Below are positions 1 to 6,246 of a stretch of 7,016 nucleotides of DNA, in pieces. Every line of letters begins with the position of its first letter. Within the stretch, counting starts at the first letter, position 1. Under the pieces are notes generated by a model. The model ran no database searches. It was not told where the DNA came from and saw only the letters and a program-made list of their open reading frames with translations. Source of the stretch: Desulfovibrio desulfuricans (GTDB lineage: Bacteria; Desulfobacterota; Desulfovibrionia; Desulfovibrionales; Desulfovibrionaceae); contig QKDT01000347.1 in the NCBI GenBank assembly GCA_003251995.1, positions 1 to 7,016 of the forward strand. Direction: 5' to 3'. Both the position numbers and the translations under genes were made by a program.

Positions 1-677
1 TGGAAAAAGAAGATTTTTTCAAAAATATCAGCGAGGCCAAGAGCGCGTTTTTAAAAAACGCCCAGCGCCTCGAACTGCCCAAGAACGAAATGGTCTTTCT
101 GGAAGGTGATGCCGGAGATTCATGTTTTTATATAGAATCCGGACTGATACGCATTTTTTGCATGGATCAGTCGGGCAAGGAAATGACCTTTTCGCTACGC
201 ATGAAGGGCGAAATATTTGGCATTTCAGAAGTGCTCAACAACTCCCCGCGCAAGGCCTGCGCACAGACCGCCAGCGCCTCGGTGCTCTACGCCATCAACA
301 GGCAGGATTTTGAAAGCATGCTGCAGGAGCATTACGCTCTGGCGCGCAGCGTTATTACCCTGCTGGGGCGCAGGCTGCGCCAGATGGGCGATCTGGTGCG
401 TCGCCAAAACAGCGACGTGGCCAACAGGCTGGCAAGCCTGCTGATTTCTTTGGCATACGAAACCCTGCGCACAACCGAAGCCTGGAACCAGCCCTGCGAA
501 ATCCCGCTGAGCATTCCGCAAGAAAGGCTGGCCTCCATGGTCGGCTCCACCCAGCCCACGGTCAGCGCCACCTTGCAGCAGTTTCGCAATGCCGGGCTGA
601 TTGTGGCCTCTGGCAGGCGCATTGTGCTGCTCAATCCCATCGAAATGATCTACCGCCTCGACCACAGCCTGCTGTAA
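1..677 (+). CDS. CRP/FNR-family transcriptional regulator (5' end cut by one base)
   Basis: A DNA-binding regulator with an N-terminal cyclic-nucleotide-type effector barrel and a C-terminal winged helix. The frame is open to the left edge and the window begins with 'tg' followed by GAA AAA GAA, so the start is probably an NTG codon whose first base lies just outside. That gives 225 residues, the normal length for the family. The barrel spans about residues 20-110, with a GEIFG turn at 70-74 and an Arg-Lys pair at 84-85 near the usual effector pocket. The long dimer helix covers about 112-140. The helix-turn-helix is at about 172-200 (IPQERLASMVGS, then TQPTVSATLQQFRNAG). There is no N-terminal cysteine cluster like that of FNR, so an oxygen-sensing Fe-S cluster is not supported; the effector is unknown. 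The recognition helix has Pro186 and Ala190 where FNR has Glu and Arg. The gene converges on the lipoprotein gene. The family call is firm; the target is unknown. Confidence 0.92.
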   Translation, partial: EKEDFFKNISEAKSAFLKNAQRLELPKNEMVFLEGDAGDSCFYIESGLIRIFCMDQSGKEMTFSLRMKGEIFGISEVLNNSPRKACAQTASASVLYAINRQDFESMLQEHYALARSVITLLGRRLRQMGDLVRRQNSDVANRLASLLISLAYETLRTTEAWNQPCEIPLSIPQERLASMVGSTQPTVSATLQQFRNAGLIVASGRRIVLLNPIEMIYRLDHSLL

Positions 678-782
678 CCGCTTTGCGCCCACAGCAGCTG
701 CGCGCCGCCAACAAGTATCATCCCGCGTATAGATTGGCCCCCAAGGGCATGGTACATATTGCGCGCAGGCACATCTGTTGTT

Positions 783-797
783 TGCTGCCCGGCAGCA
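783..797. repeat. 15-base odd palindrome (TGCTGCC-C-GGCAGCA)
   Basis: The arms at 783-789 and 791-797 are perfectly complementary around a single central C. It lies 106 bases past the regulator stop codon. It could fold as a short GC-rich hairpin and help end the regulator transcript, or be a protein-binding site. There is no T-run after it, so a simple intrinsic terminator is not supported. Confidence 0.4.
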
Positions 798-811
798 TAC
801 GGCCTGCACAC

Positions 812-840
812 GGCCACTCCATTCCATATCTGGCCACTCC
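812..840. repeat. Direct repeat GGCCACTCC, two copies 20 bases apart
   Basis: Identical 9-base copies lie at 812-820 and 832-840, separated by 11 bases. They sit in the non-coding gap between the convergent regulator and lipoprotein genes. No function can be assigned; chance duplication is possible. Confidence 0.4.
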
Positions 841-873
841 GGCCCTGTAACGGATTTTGCCGTCCGTGACGAA

Positions 874-900
874 CAAAGCCCGCTCATGAGGCGGGCTTTG
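874..900. terminator. Bidirectional intrinsic terminator between convergent genes
   Basis: A perfect 10-bp stem (874-883 CAAAGCCCGC with 891-900 GCGGGCTTTG) closes a 7-base loop. The stem ends in A-rich and T-rich arms, so it reads as a GC-rich hairpin with a short U stretch on both strands. It lies between the ends of the rightward regulator gene (677) and the leftward lipoprotein gene (959), the expected place for a shared terminator. The U-run is short (TTTG then T), so termination may be incomplete. Confidence 0.7.
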
Positions 901-912
901 TACTGCACCACA

Positions 913-931
913 TGCGGCAGGTGATGCCGCA
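913..931. repeat. Perfect 7-bp hairpin downstream of the lipoprotein gene
   Basis: Arms TGCGGCA (913-919) and TGCCGCA (925-931) pair perfectly around a 5-base loop. It lies 28 bases past the lipoprotein stop codon on the minus strand and just ahead of the main terminator. No U-run follows on either strand, so it is more likely a 3'-end stabiliser or a backup terminator element than a terminator by itself. Confidence 0.45.
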
Positions 932-958
932 GCAGAGCCAAAATCGTTATAATTGCTG

Positions 959-1801
959 TTATTCCATGGCCTTCAATATACTGCTGGCAGAGACGGACGA
1001 AAGCACGTTGCCGTCAACAATAACCACAGGCAGCTTCTTTACGCCAAAGTACTGGGCGATCTGCTGGGCCTGATACAGGTTTACGTTGCCAGCATTATAG
1101 CAGTATTTTGCCACAGCCAGCTCTTCGGCAGCGGCGACCGGGGGCCGAAGTTTGGTCATATAGCTGTAATGGATGGGAAAATCCGTGGCGTTCACCGTGG
1201 CGTCATACTCATTATTAAAGGGAATGGAGTGTCCATTGCCCTTCTTTTGGGCAGCCTTGATCTCATTCCAGCGAGAGAGCGCGTAGGTCATGTACTGCAT
1301 GCCCTGACCGGGGCGAGAATACGAAACCCAAATGCCCATGCCCATGAGGTCTGTTCCGTAATATTCCTTGCTGTTGGCAAATACCGCCACCTTACACTGC
1401 TTGGGCGAAACAGTGCGGCTTGCCTCCAAAACGGCTTGCCAGATTTTTTCGCTCTGCGGCGAAGCAAAATCAAGCAACACAAGGATTTCATGCGGTGCCT
1501 TGGGGTCGCCGTAGAATACAGGATAGATTTCGTGTTTCCACTGGGGGCGATACGCGGCTTCACCTTCAATGGAAGTGGTGCGTCCACCCATCTTTTGCAG
1601 CATGGCCTGGCTTTCTGCATCGTTTACGCGCAGATTGGGCAAGGAATCACGCATAAAGGGATTGAAAGCATTGGCCTTGGCATTCTGCACGCCGGGTGCA
1701 AGATTGACTTTTTCCTTGGGGCCAGAGTCACCTGAGCCCATCACTCCGCAACCGCCCAACATTAAAACAGAAATCAGTATAGCCCCCAAAAATCCGTGCA
1801 T
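959..1801 (-). CDS. Lipoprotein with DsbA-like thioredoxin fold lacking the CXXC motif
   Basis: A 280-residue predicted lipoprotein. The N-terminus is a short hydrophobic signal with a lipobox ending LGGC, lipidated at Cys18. Gly at +2 does not suggest inner-membrane retention, so it is probably anchored facing the periplasm, perhaps at the outer membrane. Residues about 90-275 look like a DsbA/DsbG-type thioredoxin fold: the first core strand is EILVLLDFASPQSEKIW (105-121), then a helical insert, then the late loop FGVKKLPVVIVDG (252-264) with the expected cis-proline at Pro258. At the active-site position, where disulfide oxidoreductases have Cys-Pro-X-Cys, the sequence reads Ser-Pro-Gln-Ser (114-117). 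The only other cysteines are Cys136 and Cys234. A disulfide exchange role is therefore unlikely; a binding or chaperone role is a guess. The ATG has a good ribosome site (AGAGGTGA) that overlaps the cbiK stop codon 3 bases upstream. The fold call is moderate and rests on the strand/cis-Pro pattern. Confidence 0.85.
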   Translation of the reverse strand: MHGFLGAILISVLMLGGCGVMGSGDSGPKEKVNLAPGVQNAKANAFNPFMRDSLPNLRVNDAESQAMLQKMGGRTTSIEGEAAYRPQWKHEIYPVFYGDPKAPHEILVLLDFASPQSEKIWQAVLEASRTVSPKQCKVAVFANSKEYYGTDLMGMGIWVSYSRPGQGMQYMTYALSRWNEIKAAQKKGNGHSIPFNNEYDATVNATDFPIHYSYMTKLRPPVAAAEELAVAKYCYNAGNVNLYQAQQIAQYFGVKKLPVVIVDGNVLSSVSASSILKAME

Positions 1802-1810
1802 ACGTCACCT
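1802..1810 (-). promoter_or_regulatory. Ribosome binding site embedded in the cbiK stop region
   Basis: On the minus strand the bases just before the lipoprotein ATG read AGAGGTGACGT. The cbiK TGA stop (1807-1805) lies inside this Shine-Dalgarno-like stretch and only three bases separate it from the ATG. Ribosomes finishing cbiK would be positioned to start the lipoprotein, which supports translational coupling and fixes the ATG at 1801. Confidence 0.7.
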
Positions 1811-2596
1811 CTTCTCCCAGCCAGCAGCAAGGGATTGCACGGCATCCTCAAGATGCCGCAGCCATATTTCAGCAACCTCGGCGTATTCCGCCGTCCCCAT
1901 GAGTACGGGCAGGCATTGATGCCCATGAGCCTCAATGCGACTGCGCCAACTGTGCTCGCCCTTTCCCGCCATATCTTCCAGAGCATGACGCCCCACCACC
2001 GACAAAAGCGGCATGAGCCATACCCGGCGTGAAACGAGATTGGGCAAAATACTTTCAAGCGTAACAGCTCCATTCATGGCCCCCACATGCACGCGGCTGT
2101 CAAGCTCGCGCACTGCACAGGCCAAGTCCACATAACGGGCAACCGCCTCGTGTTCTGCCCCATGCCCCATAAATACCACGTTTTCATCCGCGGCACGATC
2201 CTGGGGTAAATGGCGCACCAGCGCCTGCGCCGTTGCGCGCACATCCGCAGTGGTGGCAAGCAGGGGCGCGCCCACCCGGCAAAGCAGGTTTTCATGCGCC
2301 GCCGCATCTTCAACAGTCGCGCGCACATCGCCATGCTCCTGCCCGGGGATGGTCTGCAAGGGCTGCACGGCAACCGCCTCAAACCGCTCAAGCCCAAGAC
2401 GGCATACAGCCTTGAACACAGAGTCGCTCTTCTGACGCGCCTGCGCCATGCGCTCCCGCAACAACAAGGATGTATAGGCCCAGCGCACCGGGATACCGGG
2501 GTACCGCTGGCGCACAAGGGCGTCAAAACCTTTAAGGGCATTCTGCCCCTGTGGGCTGCTTGCGCCAAAGGCGACCAGAAGAATGGCGTGTTTCAT
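1805..2596 (-). CDS. cbiK: Sirohydrochlorin cobaltochelatase, cytoplasmic type
   Basis: Inserts Co2+ into sirohydrochlorin in the early anaerobic cobalamin pathway; CbiK enzymes can also handle Fe2+ toward siroheme. The 263 residues match the usual length of a single-chain class II chelatase. The start MKHAILLVAFGASSPQG is typical. There is no signal peptide, so this corresponds to the cytoplasmic form and not the periplasmic CbiK described in Desulfovibrio vulgaris. The metal-site histidines are visible: His145 in FMGHGAEHEA and His204 in VVGRHALEDMAG. The family usually has a GTVEG-like motif giving a metal-binding Glu about 30 residues after the first His; here this reads GAMNG, with Asn175. 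The family's GDHA motif reads GRHA. These changes may alter metal handling or be lineage features. The ATG lacks a strong ribosome site (AAAAAAGCTCC precedes it), but the conserved N-terminus supports it. It is first in an operon with the lipoprotein. I see no cobalamin riboswitch upstream. Confidence 0.93.
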   Translation of the reverse strand: MKHAILLVAFGASSPQGQNALKGFDALVRQRYPGIPVRWAYTSLLLRERMAQARQKSDSVFKAVCRLGLERFEAVAVQPLQTIPGQEHGDVRATVEDAAAHENLLCRVGAPLLATTADVRATAQALVRHLPQDRAADENVVFMGHGAEHEAVARYVDLACAVRELDSRVHVGAMNGAVTLESILPNLVSRRVWLMPLLSVVGRHALEDMAGKGEHSWRSRIEAHGHQCLPVLMGTAEYAEVAEIWLRHLEDAVQSLAAGWEKR

Positions 2597-2651
2597 GGAG
2601 CTTTTTTGTACGTTACTTGCGCTCTTGAAGCAAGGTGGGCGGCGATACAGT

Positions 2652-2673
2652 CAAGTTCAGCCCAAGTACACCC
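2652..2673. repeat. Tandem 11-bp direct repeat in the divergent promoter region
   Basis: Two adjoining 11-base units, CAAGTTCAGCC (2652-2662) and CAAGTACACCC (2663-2673), match at 9 of 11 positions. The spacing is one turn of the helix, the arrangement used by OmpR/PhoB-type response regulators. The repeat lies 32 bases upstream of the rmlD -35 box and 56 bases upstream of the cbiK start, so it could act on either gene. An operator role is inference. Confidence 0.4.
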
Positions 2674-2705
2674 CTATGAAATTCATTCTGACCTGCTATA
2701 GTGTA

Positions 2706-2733
2706 TTGACCCCGTCCACCATGCGAGGATAAT
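2706..2733 (+). promoter_or_regulatory. Sigma70-type promoter for the rmlD operon
   Basis: A -35 box TTGACC (2706-2711) and -10 box GATAAT (2728-2733), each one base from consensus, are separated by 16 bases. Transcription would begin near 2740 and give a leader of about 55 bases before the rmlD ATG. I could not assign an equally good promoter to the divergent cbiK gene. Confidence 0.65.
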
Positions 2734-2794
2734 GTGCCGGAGAATGGCCTGGATACTGCCAGCATGGCGCTGACGGGCAAACATTGGGGGTCGC

Positions 2795-3682
2795 ATGGCA
2801 AAAGCTCTGGTACTTGGGGGGGCGACTGGCCTTCTGGGCCAGGCCCTGACACGAGTGCTTAAATCCCGAGAGTGGGAAGTTGCAACGCTTGGGCGTGAAA
2901 ATGGCAATCTGCAGGATGTGACCTTTCTGCAAACTGCTATTGCAGAATCCCGGGCCGATGTGGTGTTCAACACCGTGGCCTGGACAGCCGTAGACGATGC
3001 CGAAGACCACAAAGATGAAGCCTGCCAGCTCAACCGAGCCTTGCCAGCCGCCATTGCACAATGCATCAAGGCGCAGAACGCAGGTTTTTTTGTACAGTTC
3101 AGCACGGATTTTATCTTTTCCGGATCGGGCGAAAACCCGTGGAAGGAAGAAGACACCCCACAGCCCGCCTCTGTATACGCCCGCACCAAGCTGGAAGGCG
3201 AAAAGGCCGTTTTGGAAGTTTTGCCTGACCGCTCATGCATAGTGCGCACGGCATGGCTTTTTGGCCCAGGGCGCAAAAATTTTGTGGATACCATCCTTGC
3301 CGCCTGCCAACGCCGCGATTCCATCAATGTGGTACACGACCAGACAGGCTCGCCCACCTATACGCTTGACCTCGCCCACTGGAGCGCCGCCCTGGCGGAA
3401 AAAAGAGCCGCTGGCATATGGCATGCGGTAAATGGCGGTCAGGCGAGCTGGTGTGATCTGGCCTGCGAAGCCGTATCGCTTGCCGGGGCCACGTGCCGCG
3501 TTGTGCCTATTGATTCTTCTGAATGGCCGCAAAAGGCCCGCAGACCAGTTTTTTCTGTGCTGGACAACAGCAAGCTGGCAGCGTTTTTGGGCAAGCCCCC
3601 CCGCCCCTGGCCTCAGGCATTGCGAGATTATGTTTTTAGTGATTATCTGCCTGCCCAAGCTAACAAAGGCGGAGCGCAGTGA
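2795..3682 (+). CDS. rmlD: dTDP-4-dehydrorhamnose reductase (RmlD family)
   Basis: Catalyses the NAD(P)H-dependent last step of dTDP-L-rhamnose synthesis, supplying rhamnose for lipopolysaccharide or other surface glycans. The 295 residues fit the family. Visible motifs in order: the Rossmann glycine loop GGATGLLGQ (8-16), AWTAVDDAED (62-71, the family's 'A-T-VD-AE' block), STDFIFSG (103-110), the catalytic Tyr128-X3-Lys132 pair, RTAWLFGPGRKNF (151-163), DQTGSPTYTLDLA (182-194), and the C-terminal RPVFSVLDNSKL (250-261). The ATG follows a G-rich ribosome site (2786-2790). No rmlA, rmlB or rmlC is in view, so in this window it stands apart from the usual rhamnose cluster. A related sugar-nucleotide or SDR-type reductase role is possible. 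It is first in a four-gene run and overlaps the next gene by 4 bases. Confidence 0.9.
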   Translation: MAKALVLGGATGLLGQALTRVLKSREWEVATLGRENGNLQDVTFLQTAIAESRADVVFNTVAWTAVDDAEDHKDEACQLNRALPAAIAQCIKAQNAGFFVQFSTDFIFSGSGENPWKEEDTPQPASVYARTKLEGEKAVLEVLPDRSCIVRTAWLFGPGRKNFVDTILAACQRRDSINVVHDQTGSPTYTLDLAHWSAALAEKRAAGIWHAVNGGQASWCDLACEAVSLAGATCRVVPIDSSEWPQKARRPVFSVLDNSKLAAFLGKPPRPWPQALRDYVFSDYLPAQANKGGAQ

Positions 3683-4848
3683 CAGACCGCAAGCGCCATC
3701 ACGTTTGTGCCGTGCCTTGTAAACATGCCAACCAGGTATTCTGCCTGATTGCGGCGGTCTTGGCACTGTTCATACTTGCGGCGCTGTGCAACGCAAACCA
3801 AGCCCAGGCCAGACCGCGCAGCCTGCAAGAGCTAGCCGCCATCAACGGCAAACTGATTGAAACAGGCGTTCAGTACGGCTCCATTCCATCCCTGTACCGT
3901 CCACGTTACGACCGCATTCAGGATGCTAATCTGAGCCTCAGCGATGACGAGGTGGTTTTTGTGGCCATGCTGCCAGGGGGCGCGCGTATTTACCCGCAGC
4001 GCATTCTGGTGTGGCATCAGGTCATCAACGAAATCGTGGACGGCAAGGCTTACGCCATCACGTACTGCCCGACCACCGGCACCTTCATGACCTACGATGC
4101 CTCCATGACGGGGCTGAACCTCATTTTTGACACAGAGGGACGCCTTTACGACGGCAACAGCGTTCTTATTGACCGCAATTCCGGCAGCCTATGGTTGCAG
4201 GAAACAGGCATAGCATTTGACGGCCCCCTGCTTGGTCGCGGAATGCCCATGGTCACCGTTTACTGGACAAACTGGGGGGCGGCAAAACGCACGTTTCCGC
4301 AAGCAACGGTGCTTGCCAAGCCCAACAGCAACAAGCCTTACGGGCGCGACCCCTACGGCAACTACCTGCGCAAAGGCACATACTACGACAACGACAGGCT
4401 CATTTATCCCGTTGAACGCACTGACAGACGCTTTGCAAGCAAAACCCCCATGTATTGCCTTGAATATGAGGGATACCTGCTTGCCCTGGATATCGGCTAT
4501 GTGCGCAAAAAAGGGGCTGTGAACTTTTTTGTGGGGCCCAATGCCCTGCTTGCTGTCTATGACCAGGGCCTTGGCGTGGTGCGCGTTTTTAACCGTCAGA
4601 TATGGGCCGAACCTTTCCTGTTCATCATGCAGGACGGCAAGCTTATGGATCTGACCACGCGCAGCCTGTGGAACCCGGCCTCCGGCACTGCGATCGAGGG
4701 CAACATGAAGGGCGCGTCCATGCCGCAGTTCTACGGCGCGTACTCCATGTGGTTTGCCTGGTACAGCATGAATCCTGAAACGCTGGTCATCCCCGGCCCA
4801 GGCGAAGTGCCGGAAAAACTGCTCTCACCAGCCCCCCCAGGGCAATAG
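3679..4848 (+). CDS. Exported DUF3179-family protein
   Basis: A 389-residue predicted exported protein of unknown function. The GTG start overlaps the rmlD stop (GTGA), and GGAG at 3671-3674 gives a ribosome site at 4 bases spacing. The N-terminus has a long basic stretch (KRHH), a hydrophobic segment at about 19-38, and an AQA signal-peptidase site after residue 44, so the mature protein is likely periplasmic. The DUF3179 pattern is visible: ARIYPQRILVWHQVINEIVDGKAYAITYCPTTGTF (102-136) matches the family block that begins with a 'YP-r-l-HE--ND' motif and leads to a cysteine, and the end FYGAYSMWFAWYSMNPET (351-368) matches the family's 'FWFAW-afyP-T' close. Many members have a CPLCG motif; here only Cys130 remains, as CPTTG. 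It is co-transcribed with rmlD and the HD gene, but the sequence gives no substrate. Confidence 0.85.
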   Translation: MTDRKRHHVCAVPCKHANQVFCLIAAVLALFILAALCNANQAQARPRSLQELAAINGKLIETGVQYGSIPSLYRPRYDRIQDANLSLSDDEVVFVAMLPGGARIYPQRILVWHQVINEIVDGKAYAITYCPTTGTFMTYDASMTGLNLIFDTEGRLYDGNSVLIDRNSGSLWLQETGIAFDGPLLGRGMPMVTVYWTNWGAAKRTFPQATVLAKPNSNKPYGRDPYGNYLRKGTYYDNDRLIYPVERTDRRFASKTPMYCLEYEGYLLALDIGYVRKKGAVNFFVGPNALLAVYDQGLGVVRVFNRQIWAEPFLFIMQDGKLMDLTTRSLWNPASGTAIEGNMKGASMPQFYGAYSMWFAWYSMNPETLVIPGPGEVPEKLLSPAPPGQ

Positions 4849-4899
4849 CCACTTGCGGCCCGTTTGCATTACGCAAAACCAGGGCGTATTTGTTTTCGC

Positions 4900-5694
4900 A
4901 TGAACAGCACAGCCACAACTTCTGCCGACATATCTTCGCATCTGGCTTGGTTTACCGCATACGCAGCCGAAAAAACGGCTCTGGAACAGGGCGATACTTC
5001 GCCCATGGATCTTAAGCTCAAACATTCCCTTGAAGTGCTGGAAAACGCCCGCCACACGGTTGAAGGCGAGGGCTTTGACCCACAAACAGCGCGCGAGTGC
5101 CTGCTGGCGGCGCTGTACCATGATGTGGGCAGGTTTGATCAGTATCTGCAATATCACACATTCAGAGACAAAGATTCCTGCAATCATGGGCAGATGGGCG
5201 TGCGTGTTCTCAAGGCGCAGCAGCGCCTTGCCGATGAAAGCCCGCAAACCCGCAAGCTGGTTATGGCAGCCGTGGGCATGCACAACCGTTTTGCCCTGCC
5301 AGCCAAAACGCCCGACCATGTCGCGCTGGTCACCAATGTGGTGCGCGATGCGGACAAACTCGACATTCTGCGTGTCATGGACGAACACCTGAGCGGGCCT
5401 GCCCCGTATAATCCCACAGTGGTGCTGCAACAGCCGGACGACCCCACTGTTGCCAGCGAGGCAATCATGAAGGCCGTGCGCGAAAACCGCGTGGCTGCCT
5501 ACGTTGACCTGCTCTGCGTCAATGACTTTCGCTTGCTGCTGGGAACATGGTTTTTTGACCTGCACTTCACGTCCAGCCGCCGCAAGTTTTTGCAAGACGG
5601 TCATGCGCAAAATATGCTGCGTCACATGCCCGACAGCGTTCCTCAAGCCTCAACCCGCGATTATCTGCTGCATCTTCTGGAGACCGCCCAGTGA
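4900..5694 (+). CDS. HD-domain metal-dependent phosphohydrolase
   Basis: A 264-residue soluble protein with an HD metal-binding domain, a family that hydrolyses phosphate esters such as nucleotides or signalling nucleotides; the substrate is not known. The metal-ligand pattern is visible in order: His42 (LKHSLEVLENA), His74-Asp75 (AALYHDVGRF), His96 (CNHGQMGV), His128 (AVGMHNRF) and Asp150/Asp152 (VVRDADKLDILRV). It has no signal peptide or membrane segment, so it acts in the cytoplasm. I chose the ATG at 4900. The frame is open from a TTG at 4864, but neither start has a clear ribosome site and the extra 12 residues show no family motif. It lies 51 bases after the DUF3179 gene and overlaps the next gene by 3-4 bases, consistent with one transcript. 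Confidence 0.88.
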   Translation: MNSTATTSADISSHLAWFTAYAAEKTALEQGDTSPMDLKLKHSLEVLENARHTVEGEGFDPQTARECLLAALYHDVGRFDQYLQYHTFRDKDSCNHGQMGVRVLKAQQRLADESPQTRKLVMAAVGMHNRFALPAKTPDHVALVTNVVRDADKLDILRVMDEHLSGPAPYNPTVVLQQPDDPTVASEAIMKAVRENRVAAYVDLLCVNDFRLLLGTWFFDLHFTSSRRKFLQDGHAQNMLRHMPDSVPQASTRDYLLHLLETAQ

Positions 5695-6188
5695 TGACTG
5701 CCCGCGAGGCTGCCAACATTGATGCCCTGCCGCCCTGCCCTGCGCTTTTTCCTTGGGCGGCGCTGATGCGGAGTATACCGTGGCCCGACGCATACGCCAA
5801 CGCACCGCTCAACCCCAGCGCAGAGGCATTGCGCACAGGGGCGGGCTCGCTGCCATGTGTACGTTTTGCCTATGCCTTTTTTTACCTGTCTGCGGCTCAA
5901 GCCGAGGCCCTGTTGGGGCTTGCCCTTACTGTTGCCGACCGCGTGCTGGCTATTGATTTTAAACTGGCGGAACGCAATCTTGAACTGCCAGCAACGCTGG
6001 CGGCAAGGGGCCTCATGGCTTTGACAGGATGGGGCCTTTTTTCACGCCGCCCCAACATTCGGGCAGAGTACGGCTTCATGCGGATGGGCGGCATCGAGGG
6101 TCTTGCGCGGCAAAGTAATGCCACGGTGCTGGAGCGCCACCCGCTGCTTGGCGGCGCGGCGGCCCTGCTGCACTTGCAGCGCGCCTAA
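5691..6188 (+). CDS. Small protein resembling the C-terminal half of a class I methyltransferase
   Basis: 165 residues from GTG 5691, which overlaps the HD gene's TGA; an ATG at 5694 would also fit. GGAG at 5678-5681 is 9 bases from the GTG, which favours it. The function is not known. Residues about 54-100, with LPCVRFAYAFFYLSAAQAE, then VADRVLAIDF and KLAERNLELP, resemble the late strands of small class I SAM-dependent methyltransferases, where 'DFK-ERNLE' follows the fourth strand. The end (ERHPLLGGAAALLHLQRA) also fits. The N-terminal half, which should hold a Gly-rich SAM loop (GxGxG), is missing: residues 1-50 contain no such motif. Either the gene has lost that half, or the similarity is superficial. 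No signal peptide is visible. It is the last gene of the apparent operon. Confidence 0.72.
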   Translation: MMTAREAANIDALPPCPALFPWAALMRSIPWPDAYANAPLNPSAEALRTGAGSLPCVRFAYAFFYLSAAQAEALLGLALTVADRVLAIDFKLAERNLELPATLAARGLMALTGWGLFSRRPNIRAEYGFMRMGGIEGLARQSNATVLERHPLLGGAAALLHLQRA

Positions 6189-6246
6189 CGGACATGTCAG
6201 GCCTAATGGTCCTAATGGATATAATAGGTATGGTGGAATGATGGGC

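Noticed and set aside
225..941. 238-codon open frame on the minus strand
   Set aside because: It is antisense to the CRP/FNR regulator and runs through the terminator hairpin; its composition is that of a shadow frame.
953..1735. 260-codon open frame on the plus strand
   Set aside because: It lies opposite the lipoprotein gene, which has a lipobox, a ribosome site and a thioredoxin-like pattern; the plus-strand translation shows no family motif.
2597..2794. Cobalamin riboswitch ahead of cbiK
   Set aside because: The leader is short and I could not find a B12-box-like element or the expected multi-helix fold on the minus strand.
2683..3357. 224-codon open frame on the minus strand
   Set aside because: It is antisense to rmlD and its promoter; rmlD motifs are unambiguous.
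4864..4899. TTG start adding 12 residues to the HD protein
   Set aside because: No ribosome site precedes it and the added residues carry no family feature; the ATG at 4900 is simpler.
4825..5646. 273-codon open frame on the minus strand
   Set aside because: It lies opposite the HD-domain gene, which shows the full metal-ligand pattern.
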